The notes under the pieces are model-generated. The model did no database searches and was not told where the DNA came from. It saw only the letters and a list, made by a program, of their open reading frames with translations. Shown here piece after piece: positions 38,822 through 48,287 of a stretch of 64,000 nucleotides of DNA. The DNA lies in contig CAJOIS010000001.1 of assembly GCA_905234645.1 (NCBI GenBank), positions 62,001 through 126,000 of the forward strand, in the 5' to 3' direction. This stretch comes from an uncultured Bacteroidales bacterium (lineage in GTDB: Bacteria > Bacteroidota > Bacteroidia > Bacteroidales > F082). Made by a program: the position numbers and the translations under genes. Numbering within the stretch: the first letter of the stretch is position 1; every line of letters starts with the position of its first letter.

Positions 38822-39922
38822 ATGAAAAGTTATTCAATAGGAAGAGACGCAGGCTGCGACATCGTTCTGAATGACAACACGGATGTCATCAGCCGTCGTC
38901 ATGCTGTTTTAACTGTAGCGTCATCAGGAAAGATGACCATCACCGATTTGAGTACCAACGGTACCTACATCAATGGGCAACGCATTTCTTCAAATGTGGC
39001 TGTCCCTGTCACGCGCAAGGATTCCGTTTCCTTTGCCCATGTCAGCACCCTCGACTGGAATATCATTCCCAAGTCGAACCAATGGCTGCGTTATGTGATT
39101 GGTGGCTTGGCTGCCGCCGCCCTGATTGCAGCCTGCATTATCCTCATCCCCAAGATTATTGACCCGACGAATGACGACCCGCAAATAGAAGTGCCGCAAG
39201 GCAGTTTCGCGGTGACATTCATGGCCAATGCCGATGATGCTAAGGGCGAGATGGAAGCCCAAGTGGTGAGGGGTGGAGAAACCGCATCACTGTATGAGAA
39301 CAAATACTCTCGCGAGGATTACAAATTCGTTGGTTGGAATGATCAAGCTGATGGCAAGGGCAAGGCTTATGAGGATAAAGCCACTATATCACCTACATCC
39401 AACCTCAAGCTGTATGCCCAATGGGAGAAGACGGTTGTCATTATCACTTTCAAGTCGAACTGCGGCGGAAATGATAATAATATGCCTCCTCAAAAGGTCA
39501 AGATTGCGACGGATACTGTGCTCAACGCAAATGCTTTTATCAATAAAGGCCATGTCTTTGTCGGTTGGAATACATCCGCCAATCCTCAAAAGAGTGAAAG
39601 TAGTACATCCTTTACTGATAAGGCTGTGGTTAATTTCACGAAAGACATCACTTTATATGCACAATGGAAGGCTGTGGAAGCCAATTACACCATCACTTTT
39701 GATGCCCATGGAGGAAAGGGAACGATGGCTCCCGTTACGGTGGAGAAAGGTAAGAGTGTCACGTTGCCCTCCAATACGTTTACCCGCGAAGGATACACCT
39801 TTGTCGGCTGGAAGACAGGACCTGATAGTGGAACGTCATACGGTGACAAGAGCAGCCTCAAACCCAAGGGTAATATGAAACTCTATGCCCAATGGAAGGA
39901 AAATAGTAATGAAAGACTGTAA
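38822..39922 (+). CDS. FHA domain - TM - three InlB-B (Listeria-Bacteroides) repeats
   Basis: N-terminal SIGRDAGCDIVLNDNTDVISRRHAVL...STNGTYINGQRI; TM YVIGGLAAAALIAACIILIPKI; three FVGWN/K...LYAQW repeats. Confidence 0.92.
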   Translation: MKSYSIGRDAGCDIVLNDNTDVISRRHAVLTVASSGKMTITDLSTNGTYINGQRISSNVAVPVTRKDSVSFAHVSTLDWNIIPKSNQWLRYVIGGLAAAALIAACIILIPKIIDPTNDDPQIEVPQGSFAVTFMANADDAKGEMEAQVVRGGETASLYENKYSREDYKFVGWNDQADGKGKAYEDKATISPTSNLKLYAQWEKTVVIITFKSNCGGNDNNMPPQKVKIATDTVLNANAFINKGHVFVGWNTSANPQKSESSTSFTDKAVVNFTKDITLYAQWKAVEANYTITFDAHGGKGTMAPVTVEKGKSVTLPSNTFTREGYTFVGWKTGPDSGTSYGDKSSLKPKGNMKLYAQWKENSNERL

Positions 39923-39951
39923 GTAATAGCAAACAATAAAATTAAAATATT

Positions 39952-41577
39952 ATGAGATTACTGAAAATTGGCAGTTCTCCGGACTGCGACATCGTGCTCA
40001 ATAGTAGAAGAGTCAGTGCCCTTCATGCGGAGCTGATCATGCTCAACAACGGCGATATCCTACTCGAAGATAAAGGAAGCACCAATGGCACTTATGTCAA
40101 CAACCAACCTATCAAACAGGGTGCATCAGTACCGGTGCGTCGTGGCGACCTGATTCGCTTTGCTGATACGGAGCTGCAATGGTCGTCCGTACCTCAACCT
40201 TCGAATAACAGCATGTTCAAGAAAATTTACGGCATCGGAAGTAACATGCGCTACAACGACATTCAGGTGACAGGCAATACGGTGAGCCGTTTTCACGCCA
40301 CTTTGAAGATTGACAAGCAAGGCCGTGCCTTTATCGAAGATCACAGTCTGAACGGTACGTCTATCAATGGCAAGCGTATTGCGGCTCATCAGAATGTGCG
40401 TGTGAAGCGTGGTGATGATGTGGTGGTGGGTGGGGTCCCTGTTGACCTGAAGCCTTATATCAAGCCAGATATTTGGTCGACAGTACTGAAAGTTGGCGGT
40501 AGTGCTGCTGCAATTGCTGCTGTGGTGCTATTGGTTTTAAATGTCTTGCCAAATCCTTGGCATAAGCGTCCAAGTATCGAGGCATTGATGACGGCTACAC
40601 CATGCGTCATAGGAGCTTATTATATTGATGTGACTATCAAAGACGATCCTCTTAAAGAATTGCTGCCAGGGGAATGGCCAAATTCCTGGCGATTCGGATA
40701 TGACGCAAAGTCGAATGAATGGGTTCTTGGTGGAAGTAACCCCTGCATTTATAATGGAACAGCGTTCTTCATTTCAAAATATGGTGAAATGGGTACGAAC
40801 AGACACATTGCAGTGCCATGGGATGAAGTGGCTACATCTCCTACACATGTATTTAACATTAAACTTCAGATGAAGAACGCAATACATGATCTTATTTTGG
40901 ATGAATTCAAAAAGAGGGAGAATAATAAACAGGCGGAGTTTCAAGCGGCTAAAATATATATATTGGCGAATTACGGAGTGGAAATAAAACAAGAAGATGA
41001 GGATGCTGAAACCAAATATGTAAAAAGGGTTATGGAGATGCTTGATCAATGTGAATTTCAAATATCAGGTAACTTCTCCTATCTCGGCATTCTTTTACGA
41101 GGTAACACATTTACTACCCAAGCCGACTTGATGGCTTGTCAGGTCATTGCTGAATCAGGGGATCCCAATAAAGATGTCGCTTTGCTTCGTTTGAACAATC
41201 CTGAAACGCCTCGTCGCGTTTTAGAGAGAGGGTGGTATTATATTGAGAATGCCCGTATTGATGAAACAAAATTGCGAATTAATGAGCCTCTACAAACCAT
41301 AGGATACCCTAATGGTTTGGCGACGGGTATGAATATGGGTAATGGTCAGGAACTAAATCCCTCTCATGCGAATGCCACAATGAGTAGAAAACCGGACAAC
41401 AACCGGTTCCAAATGCAAACTATTGCTATGGGAGGACAAAGTGGTTCTCCTGTAATAGATGCCAAACGCAATCTTGTCGGGGTGCTCTGTTCTGGATATC
41501 GAAACAATGAAATTACTTATTGCTGCAACATTAAGCATTTGGTGGAATTGTATAACAGATACAAATGGGTGGAATGA
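39952..41577 (+). CDS. Double FHA - TM - trypsin-like serine protease
   Basis: Two FHA cores (KGSTNGTYVNNQ, DHSLNGTSINGKR), TM, then TNRHI / KDVALLRL / GGQSGSPVID consistent with an H-D-S triad. Confidence 0.88.
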   Translation: MRLLKIGSSPDCDIVLNSRRVSALHAELIMLNNGDILLEDKGSTNGTYVNNQPIKQGASVPVRRGDLIRFADTELQWSSVPQPSNNSMFKKIYGIGSNMRYNDIQVTGNTVSRFHATLKIDKQGRAFIEDHSLNGTSINGKRIAAHQNVRVKRGDDVVVGGVPVDLKPYIKPDIWSTVLKVGGSAAAIAAVVLLVLNVLPNPWHKRPSIEALMTATPCVIGAYYIDVTIKDDPLKELLPGEWPNSWRFGYDAKSNEWVLGGSNPCIYNGTAFFISKYGEMGTNRHIAVPWDEVATSPTHVFNIKLQMKNAIHDLILDEFKKRENNKQAEFQAAKIYILANYGVEIKQEDEDAETKYVKRVMEMLDQCEFQISGNFSYLGILLRGNTFTTQADLMACQVIAESGDPNKDVALLRLNNPETPRRVLERGWYYIENARIDETKLRINEPLQTIGYPNGLATGMNMGNGQELNPSHANATMSRKPDNNRFQMQTIAMGGQSGSPVIDAKRNLVGVLCSGYRNNEITYCCNIKHLVELYNRYKWVE

Positions 41578-43145
41578 TGAAACGATCAATACTAATAATT
41601 GCCGCGATAATGCTTATGGGGTGTATGACACACGCCCAAACCGTGAAATGGTTGGTCGCACCAGAGTATGCCTCCATCACACATTACAGCGAAGACGTCT
41701 TTAAATGCATAGACAAGAATGGGAAGTTACAACTCCTGGATTGGAACGGCCAATCTTTGCTGCCTAAAGACCTTGCTGAAAGAGCTGATGCGGTTACGGA
41801 ATACTCTGACGGCTATGCCGTTGTTTTGCAGGGGAATAAGATCTTGGGATTCTTTCCCGAAGCCAAGCCTCATAATTTCAAATCTGTGAGTGGTGATTAT
41901 TATGCTACAAAATATTCTTTCTTCTCGGAAGGTTATATTGCGGTAGCTCAAGGCAGTGTTGATGGGAAACAGGGCTATATGGATTCAAATGGCAATTTGG
42001 TTCTTAAGTGTGAATATGTTGAAGCATTGCCGGTCCGACATGGATGGGCTGCAGTTACAGAGAACGGCAAAGACGCGAAAACCCTCCCTCGCAGGTATAA
42101 ACGCTCAGACGATTGGTCGGCTAAAGGAATGCCTGCACTTGTAAGTGGAGAAAGTTTTGTGTGGGTAACGTCGTTCAATGCAGATGGGTATGCCTTAGCG
42201 AAAGTGAAGGGTGGAAAATACATTGTCTTTGACACAAAGTTCACGGCGAAAAAAAACAATGTGAATGGGAACAAGGATGAGAATAAGAAACAACTCGTTA
42301 ATGCGTATGACTATTCATATAAACCTGAAGGAAGCGACAAACCTGTTCCGCCTCCTGTTAACTGCACACCTACCAGGAATGGAGATTATTCTACCTATGA
42401 AAAGGGTGGAAAAAGGGGTTTTCAGACTTCCAATGGAAGTGTTGTTCCTGCACAATTCGATGAAGCCCAAGATTTCTATGCTAACCGCGCTATCGTTTCA
42501 ATGGGAGGCAACTATGGCATTATTGAACTTCTTAGTGGCGAGTTCGTCTCTCATTGGTCAAGCGAAAGGGAACGTGTATATGAGTTAGCCAATGAGGCGG
42601 AATCGATTCTGTTTGAACTTACCACTCCTGCATCGGTTGAATCCGGTAAAATCAAATTGGAACTTGACAAAGGTGATGGATACTATGCCGAATGCAATGG
42701 TTTGACATGCAATTTCACAGTGGCTGATCAAGTTATTAATCGTAAGAACCATAAATGCGAGTTGAAAGCGAGGGCTACTTATTGTGAGAATGGATACCCC
42801 AATCTCGTATTATGGGAAGAGACGCGTGATATCAATATCAGCTATATTAACATTGACATGAGCAATCCTGTCGTTACTTCGGAATATGCTGATGAAAACG
42901 ACAACCAGACCGTTAAGGCAGCTGTAACCAACAACTCGGATGTCGCCGTTACCGTGTCGGCAAAACTCACGGTAGACGGAAAGACAGTCCCTTTCAAAGG
43001 AGAGCTTTCGCCCAAACAATCGAAAACCATAACAGTAACCGTCAAAGTGAATGAGGATAAACATGTCCAGGCGACGATAAGTGCTGGGGTTGATGGACAC
43101 AATTGTGGAAGCAAGTCAGGCTATGTATCATTAAAGAAAATCTAA
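41577..43145 (+). CDS. Secreted WG-repeat-like protein
   Basis: MKRSILIIAAIMLMGCMTHAQ signal; YMDSNGNLVLKCEYVEALPVRHGWAAVTENGK and GFQTSNGSVVPAQFDEAQDFYANRAIV repeats; start at 41574 or 41577 overlaps the upstream stop. Confidence 0.8.
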   Translation: MKRSILIIAAIMLMGCMTHAQTVKWLVAPEYASITHYSEDVFKCIDKNGKLQLLDWNGQSLLPKDLAERADAVTEYSDGYAVVLQGNKILGFFPEAKPHNFKSVSGDYYATKYSFFSEGYIAVAQGSVDGKQGYMDSNGNLVLKCEYVEALPVRHGWAAVTENGKDAKTLPRRYKRSDDWSAKGMPALVSGESFVWVTSFNADGYALAKVKGGKYIVFDTKFTAKKNNVNGNKDENKKQLVNAYDYSYKPEGSDKPVPPPVNCTPTRNGDYSTYEKGGKRGFQTSNGSVVPAQFDEAQDFYANRAIVSMGGNYGIIELLSGEFVSHWSSERERVYELANEAESILFELTTPASVESGKIKLELDKGDGYYAECNGLTCNFTVADQVINRKNHKCELKARATYCENGYPNLVLWEETRDINISYINIDMSNPVVTSEYADENDNQTVKAAVTNNSDVAVTVSAKLTVDGKTVPFKGELSPKQSKTITVTVKVNEDKHVQATISAGVDGHNCGSKSGYVSLKKI

Positions 43146-43183
43146 TCAATCAATTAATCAATTAACCTTAAATTTTAATTCTT

Positions 43184-43828
43184 ATGCGTAAACATTTATT
43201 GTTACTTCTGTTTGCAGCATTATGCTGCAACGGGTTGCTCGCCCAGGAAGAGTGCGAGGATGACAGACCTCTCCGCATGGCTATAGGCCCCAAAGTAGGT
43301 GTCGGATTGGACATGGGAAGCCATTCCAATCTTGAGAATCTTAAATTCGGAGTGGGCTTCGGTTACCAAGTTGGTGCCGCGTTCAATGCCCAATTCGGAC
43401 GTCGCACTGAAATGAGCTGTGGCGGTACTGGCTGGTTCGGTCTGCAGATTGAAGCCATGTACAGTGGCCGTAACATCAAGCTTGGTTCGTCGAGATTGGG
43501 AACAAGCTGCATTGAAGTGCCTGTGTTGGCGCAATTGTATTTCACGCCAAATTTTGCTCTTCAGGCTGGCGCTACACCAGTGTTTGTCCTTAAAGGTACA
43601 CCTAACGAGCTTAATTATGAAGGCGCAACTTACGGCACTGGAAAAATCAAAGGCAACGATGTGATGATTACTGCAGGTTTGGCTTACAAAGCCCGCTTCA
43701 ATGGTAATTCGGCCTTACTAATCGATGCTCGCTACAACATGGGCATGAGCAATTTGGCTGGCAACTTCGACACGAAGGTCAGTTCCGTCATGCTCTCGCT
43801 CTCTTACTTGTTCAACATTGTAAAATAA
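43184..43828 (+). CDS. Outer-membrane beta-barrel (PorT-like) protein
   Basis: Signal peptide; AIGPKVGVGLDMGS... LLIDARYNMGMSNL...VMLSLSYLFNIVK. Confidence 0.8.
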   Translation: MRKHLLLLLFAALCCNGLLAQEECEDDRPLRMAIGPKVGVGLDMGSHSNLENLKFGVGFGYQVGAAFNAQFGRRTEMSCGGTGWFGLQIEAMYSGRNIKLGSSRLGTSCIEVPVLAQLYFTPNFALQAGATPVFVLKGTPNELNYEGATYGTGKIKGNDVMITAGLAYKARFNGNSALLIDARYNMGMSNLAGNFDTKVSSVMLSLSYLFNIVK

Positions 43829-43836
43829 CCTAAAAA

Positions 43837-44808
43837 ATGAGAGTCATGAAGAAATATATGATTATGTGCATGGCAGTTGTTGCCTTGCTGTTTGCATCTT
43901 GTAAAAATGAGGACATCTCGATTTCGAGAGAAGTGAGATTTACAGTGAATCCTTATGATGTCATCAATGGGTTTGTGAACAATCAAGCAAATGAAGGCGA
44001 TCTGGATTTGCTTCCCAATTCGTATAGAGTCCGTACCCAAGTGTATGTGTATGACACGGATGGGAAATTGGTGAATTATGATGTGGATTATCTGAAAGAT
44101 TATCATTCCACCATGAATACCTCATTTGATTTGCCTGATGGTAATTATATTGCAATTGCCACAACGGATGTGGTGGAGTATAATGGCAGGGTTGATTTTG
44201 AGTTTTGGAAATTTGAAGGCAAAGAAAAACTTACCGAGCTAAAAATCAATCATGCTGGTTATTTAGGCTATGAACACAAGATTTTGGGCGTAGGCCGTCA
44301 AAATGTCAATGTGCAACATGGTCAAACCGAATATGCCATCCGATTGGAACCTCAGGGGGCTTTGGCCTTGTGCATTGTATGGGGTATCCAATCGTTTAAT
44401 GATGTCACATGTTATAATTTGATGACTAATAGAGCATTTAAATGCTGCTCGTTTAATAGTGATGGAACTTGGGAAGTGTCATGCGAGGAAGTCATATTCA
44501 ACAAGTATGTATATCGTTTTTATCCTAATAACTATTCTAGTTATGGTGGATATGGCTATCAGTTTATTCCAGTGGGCGGATCGAATTTCAGGTGGGATGC
44601 TGATACCAATTCGGGCGAGTTGGAAGATATTACGGATGGCGCAAAGAGCCAGAACATTGTACCAGGTAAAACCTATCAATTTGAGCTGTTTTTACCTGAA
44701 TTGGAGTTCTCCATCACAAATCTTGATGGTAAAGGAACGCCTAGTTTAGGGAATCAGCTTTCAAAAGATACCGATATGAGCCGTTGTGTTGGAGTTGATG
44801 CAAACTAA
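43837..44808 (+). CDS. DUF5119-like lipoprotein
   Basis: Lipobox LLFASCKN, ISREVRFTVNPYDVING; internal ATG MKKYMIM is the likely start (43846). Confidence 0.65.
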   Translation: MRVMKKYMIMCMAVVALLFASCKNEDISISREVRFTVNPYDVINGFVNNQANEGDLDLLPNSYRVRTQVYVYDTDGKLVNYDVDYLKDYHSTMNTSFDLPDGNYIAIATTDVVEYNGRVDFEFWKFEGKEKLTELKINHAGYLGYEHKILGVGRQNVNVQHGQTEYAIRLEPQGALALCIVWGIQSFNDVTCYNLMTNRAFKCCSFNSDGTWEVSCEEVIFNKYVYRFYPNNYSSYGGYGYQFIPVGGSNFRWDADTNSGELEDITDGAKSQNIVPGKTYQFELFLPELEFSITNLDGKGTPSLGNQLSKDTDMSRCVGVDAN

Positions 44809-44814
44809 ACTCTT

Positions 44815-46056
44815 ATGAAAAAGTACTTAATGATGATTGCCTTGGCCGTTGGCTGTATGCTGCCGGCCAAGGCCCAAGTTGTGCAGACCCTGACTCTGAA
44901 AAACGGTTCTCGACTGCATGGCTACATGAAAAGCCAGAAACCTGGCAATAACTGCGTTTTCTATGCAGAAACCGCTGAAGTGGTGATGGATGGTCAGAAA
45001 GCGAAAAGCGTTGTCGGGAAAAAGGTCGGCTATAACAGCCTCTCTGCCGAATGGAAAGCCTATGCTGATGAAAATGGCTTGTTAGACAAGAAGAAAGAGC
45101 TGACCCTCAGCAGCATTGATACGGGTGCCATGATTGAAAACGTGCTAGTGCTTGAGCAAGGTCGCTTCGTGAAATATATCGAGTTGAAGCATGATTATAC
45201 ACTACGGTGGAACAAAATCGGCATGATGGAATACATGCAGCGAGATGAGTTGCTTCTTTCGGGTGTCAATCATACGTTCAAAGTCAAAACAGGCGACATG
45301 GCAAGAACCGTTACGGGACAATGTATCAAAAAGATTCCTGGAGCATTGACTTTTCTCTTGCGAGAAGACGGTGTGATAGAGTCGATTGAAACCAAAGATA
45401 TCTTGAAAGACAATCTGGTTCCCAACAATCCAAATCAAACCATCTTTGAGCAGAGTGTTCTGCTTGATGAGGTAAGGATGAAGGACGGTGAAATCCATCA
45501 AGGCATTATCATGGAAAACAACTACGAGGAAAATCCCAATTGTCTCTTGCTTGTAAAAAAGGTTGGAGAAGTGGAAACTCCCGTGATGCTGAAAATGAGC
45601 GATGTGATGGAATATCGTAATCTTCCCAATCCTGATTATGTAGAAGTTCGCGATATCCTGCTCAACCCTGGCCAAATTCTTGTCAATGGCAATGAGGCTG
45701 AACTTGTGAAACTTACCGAACAGTCGAATGGTTATGTTGTTGCTCCTGCCGCGAAGCGTGTCACTTTGAAGCATGAAGGCCATAACTTTGAGGTATGTAT
45801 CCAAGCCAACTTTAAAGACGAGAAAGAGGCTAAGGACAACTACTTCATCAAGACCCGCACTTATGAAAACGATAAGAAACGTGCCGGTTGGTATTACTTC
45901 AAGTACAAAGACCTCATCGAGTCGAGCATTCAGCCCAATGAGAGTGGAACCAGTATGAACAACACCACCAAGGCTACATATACGGTCAATTCAAAAGGTG
46001 TGTATGTGTTTTACAACTCTAACACTAAAAAAGCGGTGGTGATTGTAGTAGAATGA
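44815..46056 (+). CDS. Secreted protein of unknown function
   Basis: Signal peptide MKKYLMMIALAVGCMLPAKAQ; complete ORF following the upstream genes. Confidence 0.75.
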   Translation: MKKYLMMIALAVGCMLPAKAQVVQTLTLKNGSRLHGYMKSQKPGNNCVFYAETAEVVMDGQKAKSVVGKKVGYNSLSAEWKAYADENGLLDKKKELTLSSIDTGAMIENVLVLEQGRFVKYIELKHDYTLRWNKIGMMEYMQRDELLLSGVNHTFKVKTGDMARTVTGQCIKKIPGALTFLLREDGVIESIETKDILKDNLVPNNPNQTIFEQSVLLDEVRMKDGEIHQGIIMENNYEENPNCLLLVKKVGEVETPVMLKMSDVMEYRNLPNPDYVEVRDILLNPGQILVNGNEAELVKLTEQSNGYVVAPAAKRVTLKHEGHNFEVCIQANFKDEKEAKDNYFIKTRTYENDKKRAGWYYFKYKDLIESSIQPNESGTSMNNTTKATYTVNSKGVYVFYNSNTKKAVVIVVE

Positions 46057-46114
46057 AAAACAATTATTGGAGAAGACATTGTGAAACACAGAGGATTATG
46101 TATTTATTCGAACG

Positions 46115-46149
46115 GAGGACAGCAAGATCGAATCAAACTGTCCTCTTTT
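46115..46149 (+). terminator. Possible terminator GAGGACAG...CTGTCCTCTTTT
   Basis: 8-bp stem, 15-nt loop, short T run between 46056 and 46186. Confidence 0.5.
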
Positions 46150-46185
46150 GAGTAATTGGTGTCAAACTCATTTTAGAAGCATAAT

Positions 46186-46809
46186 TTGACAATAATACAA
46201 ACTTTTCATAAAATGAGAAATACAACTCGTTGGGATACACTTTATTCTTTTGTTAGGGATAGGAAGAGAGATGAAAGCAAAGCCAACCTTATAGGGCTTA
46301 CATATTATCCAATTGGGTATTGTAGTCATCCGATAGCTAATCCAATTCAATGTGAAATAATAACTATGGGAGCATTCCCAATTATTTTTGGCGAGCCCCA
46401 AGTTTCGTTATATCTAAATAGAATAATACACCATGATTTCAGTTTTAACATGCAGCTAATCGTGGATGTGAAAAGCGGAGAAAAGACAGATGATTGGAAA
46501 TTGCACAAATTGCAATGCGGGAGTGAGATAGGAGAATTGTTGTCTCCATCAAGTGTTATGTTATGGGATATCACGGCGGAGTTTTCTTACATGATTACAG
46601 AACCGAGTGATTATGTCTTTGTCAATGATAAGAGTAGAAGTTTTGTCGTGTTTGAGATAAAGAAAAGATATGTAGGAAACCAATGCCCTCGTTGTGGATA
46701 CGGACCGATGACAGCATTCCAGTATCCTCATAATACGCTTGATAGTTTATTAACAGATAGGAGATTTGGATTTAGATGTATGAATTGTGGATATGAAGAA
46801 TACAAATGA
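46186..46809 (+). CDS. Hypothetical protein with C-terminal zinc ribbon
   Basis: QCPRCGYGP...RCMNCGYEEYK; start may be the internal MRNTTRW. Confidence 0.6.
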   Translation: MTIIQTFHKMRNTTRWDTLYSFVRDRKRDESKANLIGLTYYPIGYCSHPIANPIQCEIITMGAFPIIFGEPQVSLYLNRIIHHDFSFNMQLIVDVKSGEKTDDWKLHKLQCGSEIGELLSPSSVMLWDITAEFSYMITEPSDYVFVNDKSRSFVVFEIKKRYVGNQCPRCGYGPMTAFQYPHNTLDSLLTDRRFGFRCMNCGYEEYK

Positions 46810-46825
46810 TTAATATTGCTACGTT

Positions 46826-47797
46826 ATGGCTAGTATTAGACTACAAAACGAATTCGAGAAGAATATCTATTATGAGTATGATTCTTCTACAAAGCCTTTG
46901 GGTGAAGGCGGTATGGGACGTGTGTTCCGTGGAAAACGAATTGAAACCAATAATCAGGGAACCGTTTTGAGGGAGAGAAATGTGGCTATCAAATGCATGT
47001 ATGATAATCTCCCTGAACACGTCATTATGAGAGCCCGGCGCGAAGCATCCATACGTGTCAAGAGCCTTAATTTAATCGAAATGATTGATTTTGTGGAGAT
47101 TAAAAAGGGTCAAAATGTTTATTACCATGTGGTCAGTGAGCTTCTTGAAGGTGTTAACTTGGATGAATTATTGGAAGGCCGAGTTGACAATCATGATGGA
47201 AGCCCCAACCCGTTTGCAAAAAAGTTGTATAACCAATATCAACAGAATCGCAAAGCCTTCATTGGCATGGTGTTTAGGGGACTTCTTTCTGGAATTAGCG
47301 TGTTGCATGATCAGGGATATATCCATAGAGATATTGATCCATCGAATATTATGATTACATCCGATGGTGATGTTAAGCTTATTGACTTCGGAATTGCAAA
47401 AAAGATTGATGCCCTTGCTACCACTGATAAGCAACTAACTTCGGACGGGCAATTCGCAGGAAAAGTTTGTTATGCGGCCCCAGAACTTGTTTTAGGTGAT
47501 TTAAAGCATCAAAGTAAGACCACAGATATCTATGCTTTGGGTGTCACCTTGTTTCAACTTGTGACCGGGCATCTCCCATTCGAAGGGTCTTTTACAGAAG
47601 TTTATAAGAAACAACTTAATGACAAATTGCCTCTGAAGGAAATCAATGACAAAGTGTTGAGATCCATTATCGACAAAGCTACTGATAAGGATCAGAATAA
47701 AAGATATCAAAGTGCAGCTGAGTTCAGAGTGGCGATAGATGAATGGATGTCTGGCAACGGTGGACAAGACGATGGCAAGAAGAAAAAATCATTATAG
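46826..47797 (+). CDS. Ser/Thr protein kinase, paralog of the 35194 kinase; likely N-terminal half of a kinase-TM-MORN protein
   Basis: LGEGGMGRVFRG, HRDIDPSNIM, IDFGIAKK; ends GQDDGKKKKSL* exactly where the -1 frame gives a TM helix. Confidence 0.88.
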   Translation: MASIRLQNEFEKNIYYEYDSSTKPLGEGGMGRVFRGKRIETNNQGTVLRERNVAIKCMYDNLPEHVIMRARREASIRVKSLNLIEMIDFVEIKKGQNVYYHVVSELLEGVNLDELLEGRVDNHDGSPNPFAKKLYNQYQQNRKAFIGMVFRGLLSGISVLHDQGYIHRDIDPSNIMITSDGDVKLIDFGIAKKIDALATTDKQLTSDGQFAGKVCYAAPELVLGDLKHQSKTTDIYALGVTLFQLVTGHLPFEGSFTEVYKKQLNDKLPLKEINDKVLRSIIDKATDKDQNKRYQSAAEFRVAIDEWMSGNGGQDDGKKKKSL

Positions 47798-48276
47798 GTG
47801 CTGCAGCTTTGATGGCCATATTGGCATGTTTTTTAGTTTGGAAAGCCTTCCATGGTCCGGATGATAGCGGCAAAGATAATAATCAAGATAATGGTGAAAT
47901 TGTTAATCCTTCAAAACCGGATTCGGTCATTTGCTATACTCTTGGCCAACGATATGTGTATAAGGGTGAAATGGATAGCCTGGGTAAACCAAATGGACAA
48001 GGAGAGGCTGTGTTTGACTTGTTTGAGTATTTTGGCTCATTCAAAGATGGTGATTTGGAAGGTTACGGGAAAATGACATATATGAGTGGTGAATGGGAAG
48101 GACGTGTGTATGAAGGTTATTTCACGGGAAGTGAAATTGACTCGGGCAGTATGAATAGTGGAAAATACCATTATGAAGGTACGTTTATGCACATGGAACC
48201 ATGGGATGGTATCATGTATAACATGGATGACACAACTGAATTTTTAATGAAAGAAGGAAAATACATTTTTGAATAA
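47743..48276 (+). CDS. TM plus MORN-repeat segment in the -1 frame, probable C-terminal half of the upstream kinase
   Basis: IIIGAAALMAILACFLVWKAF TM, then KGEMDSLGKPNGQGEAVF...GSFKDGDLEGYGKMTYMSGEWEGRVYEGYF. Confidence 0.7.
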   Translation: MDVWQRWTRRWQEEKIIIGAAALMAILACFLVWKAFHGPDDSGKDNNQDNGEIVNPSKPDSVICYTLGQRYVYKGEMDSLGKPNGQGEAVFDLFEYFGSFKDGDLEGYGKMTYMSGEWEGRVYEGYFTGSEIDSGSMNSGKYHYEGTFMHMEPWDGIMYNMDDTTEFLMKEGKYIFE

Positions 48277-48287
48277 AACATTTTTTT

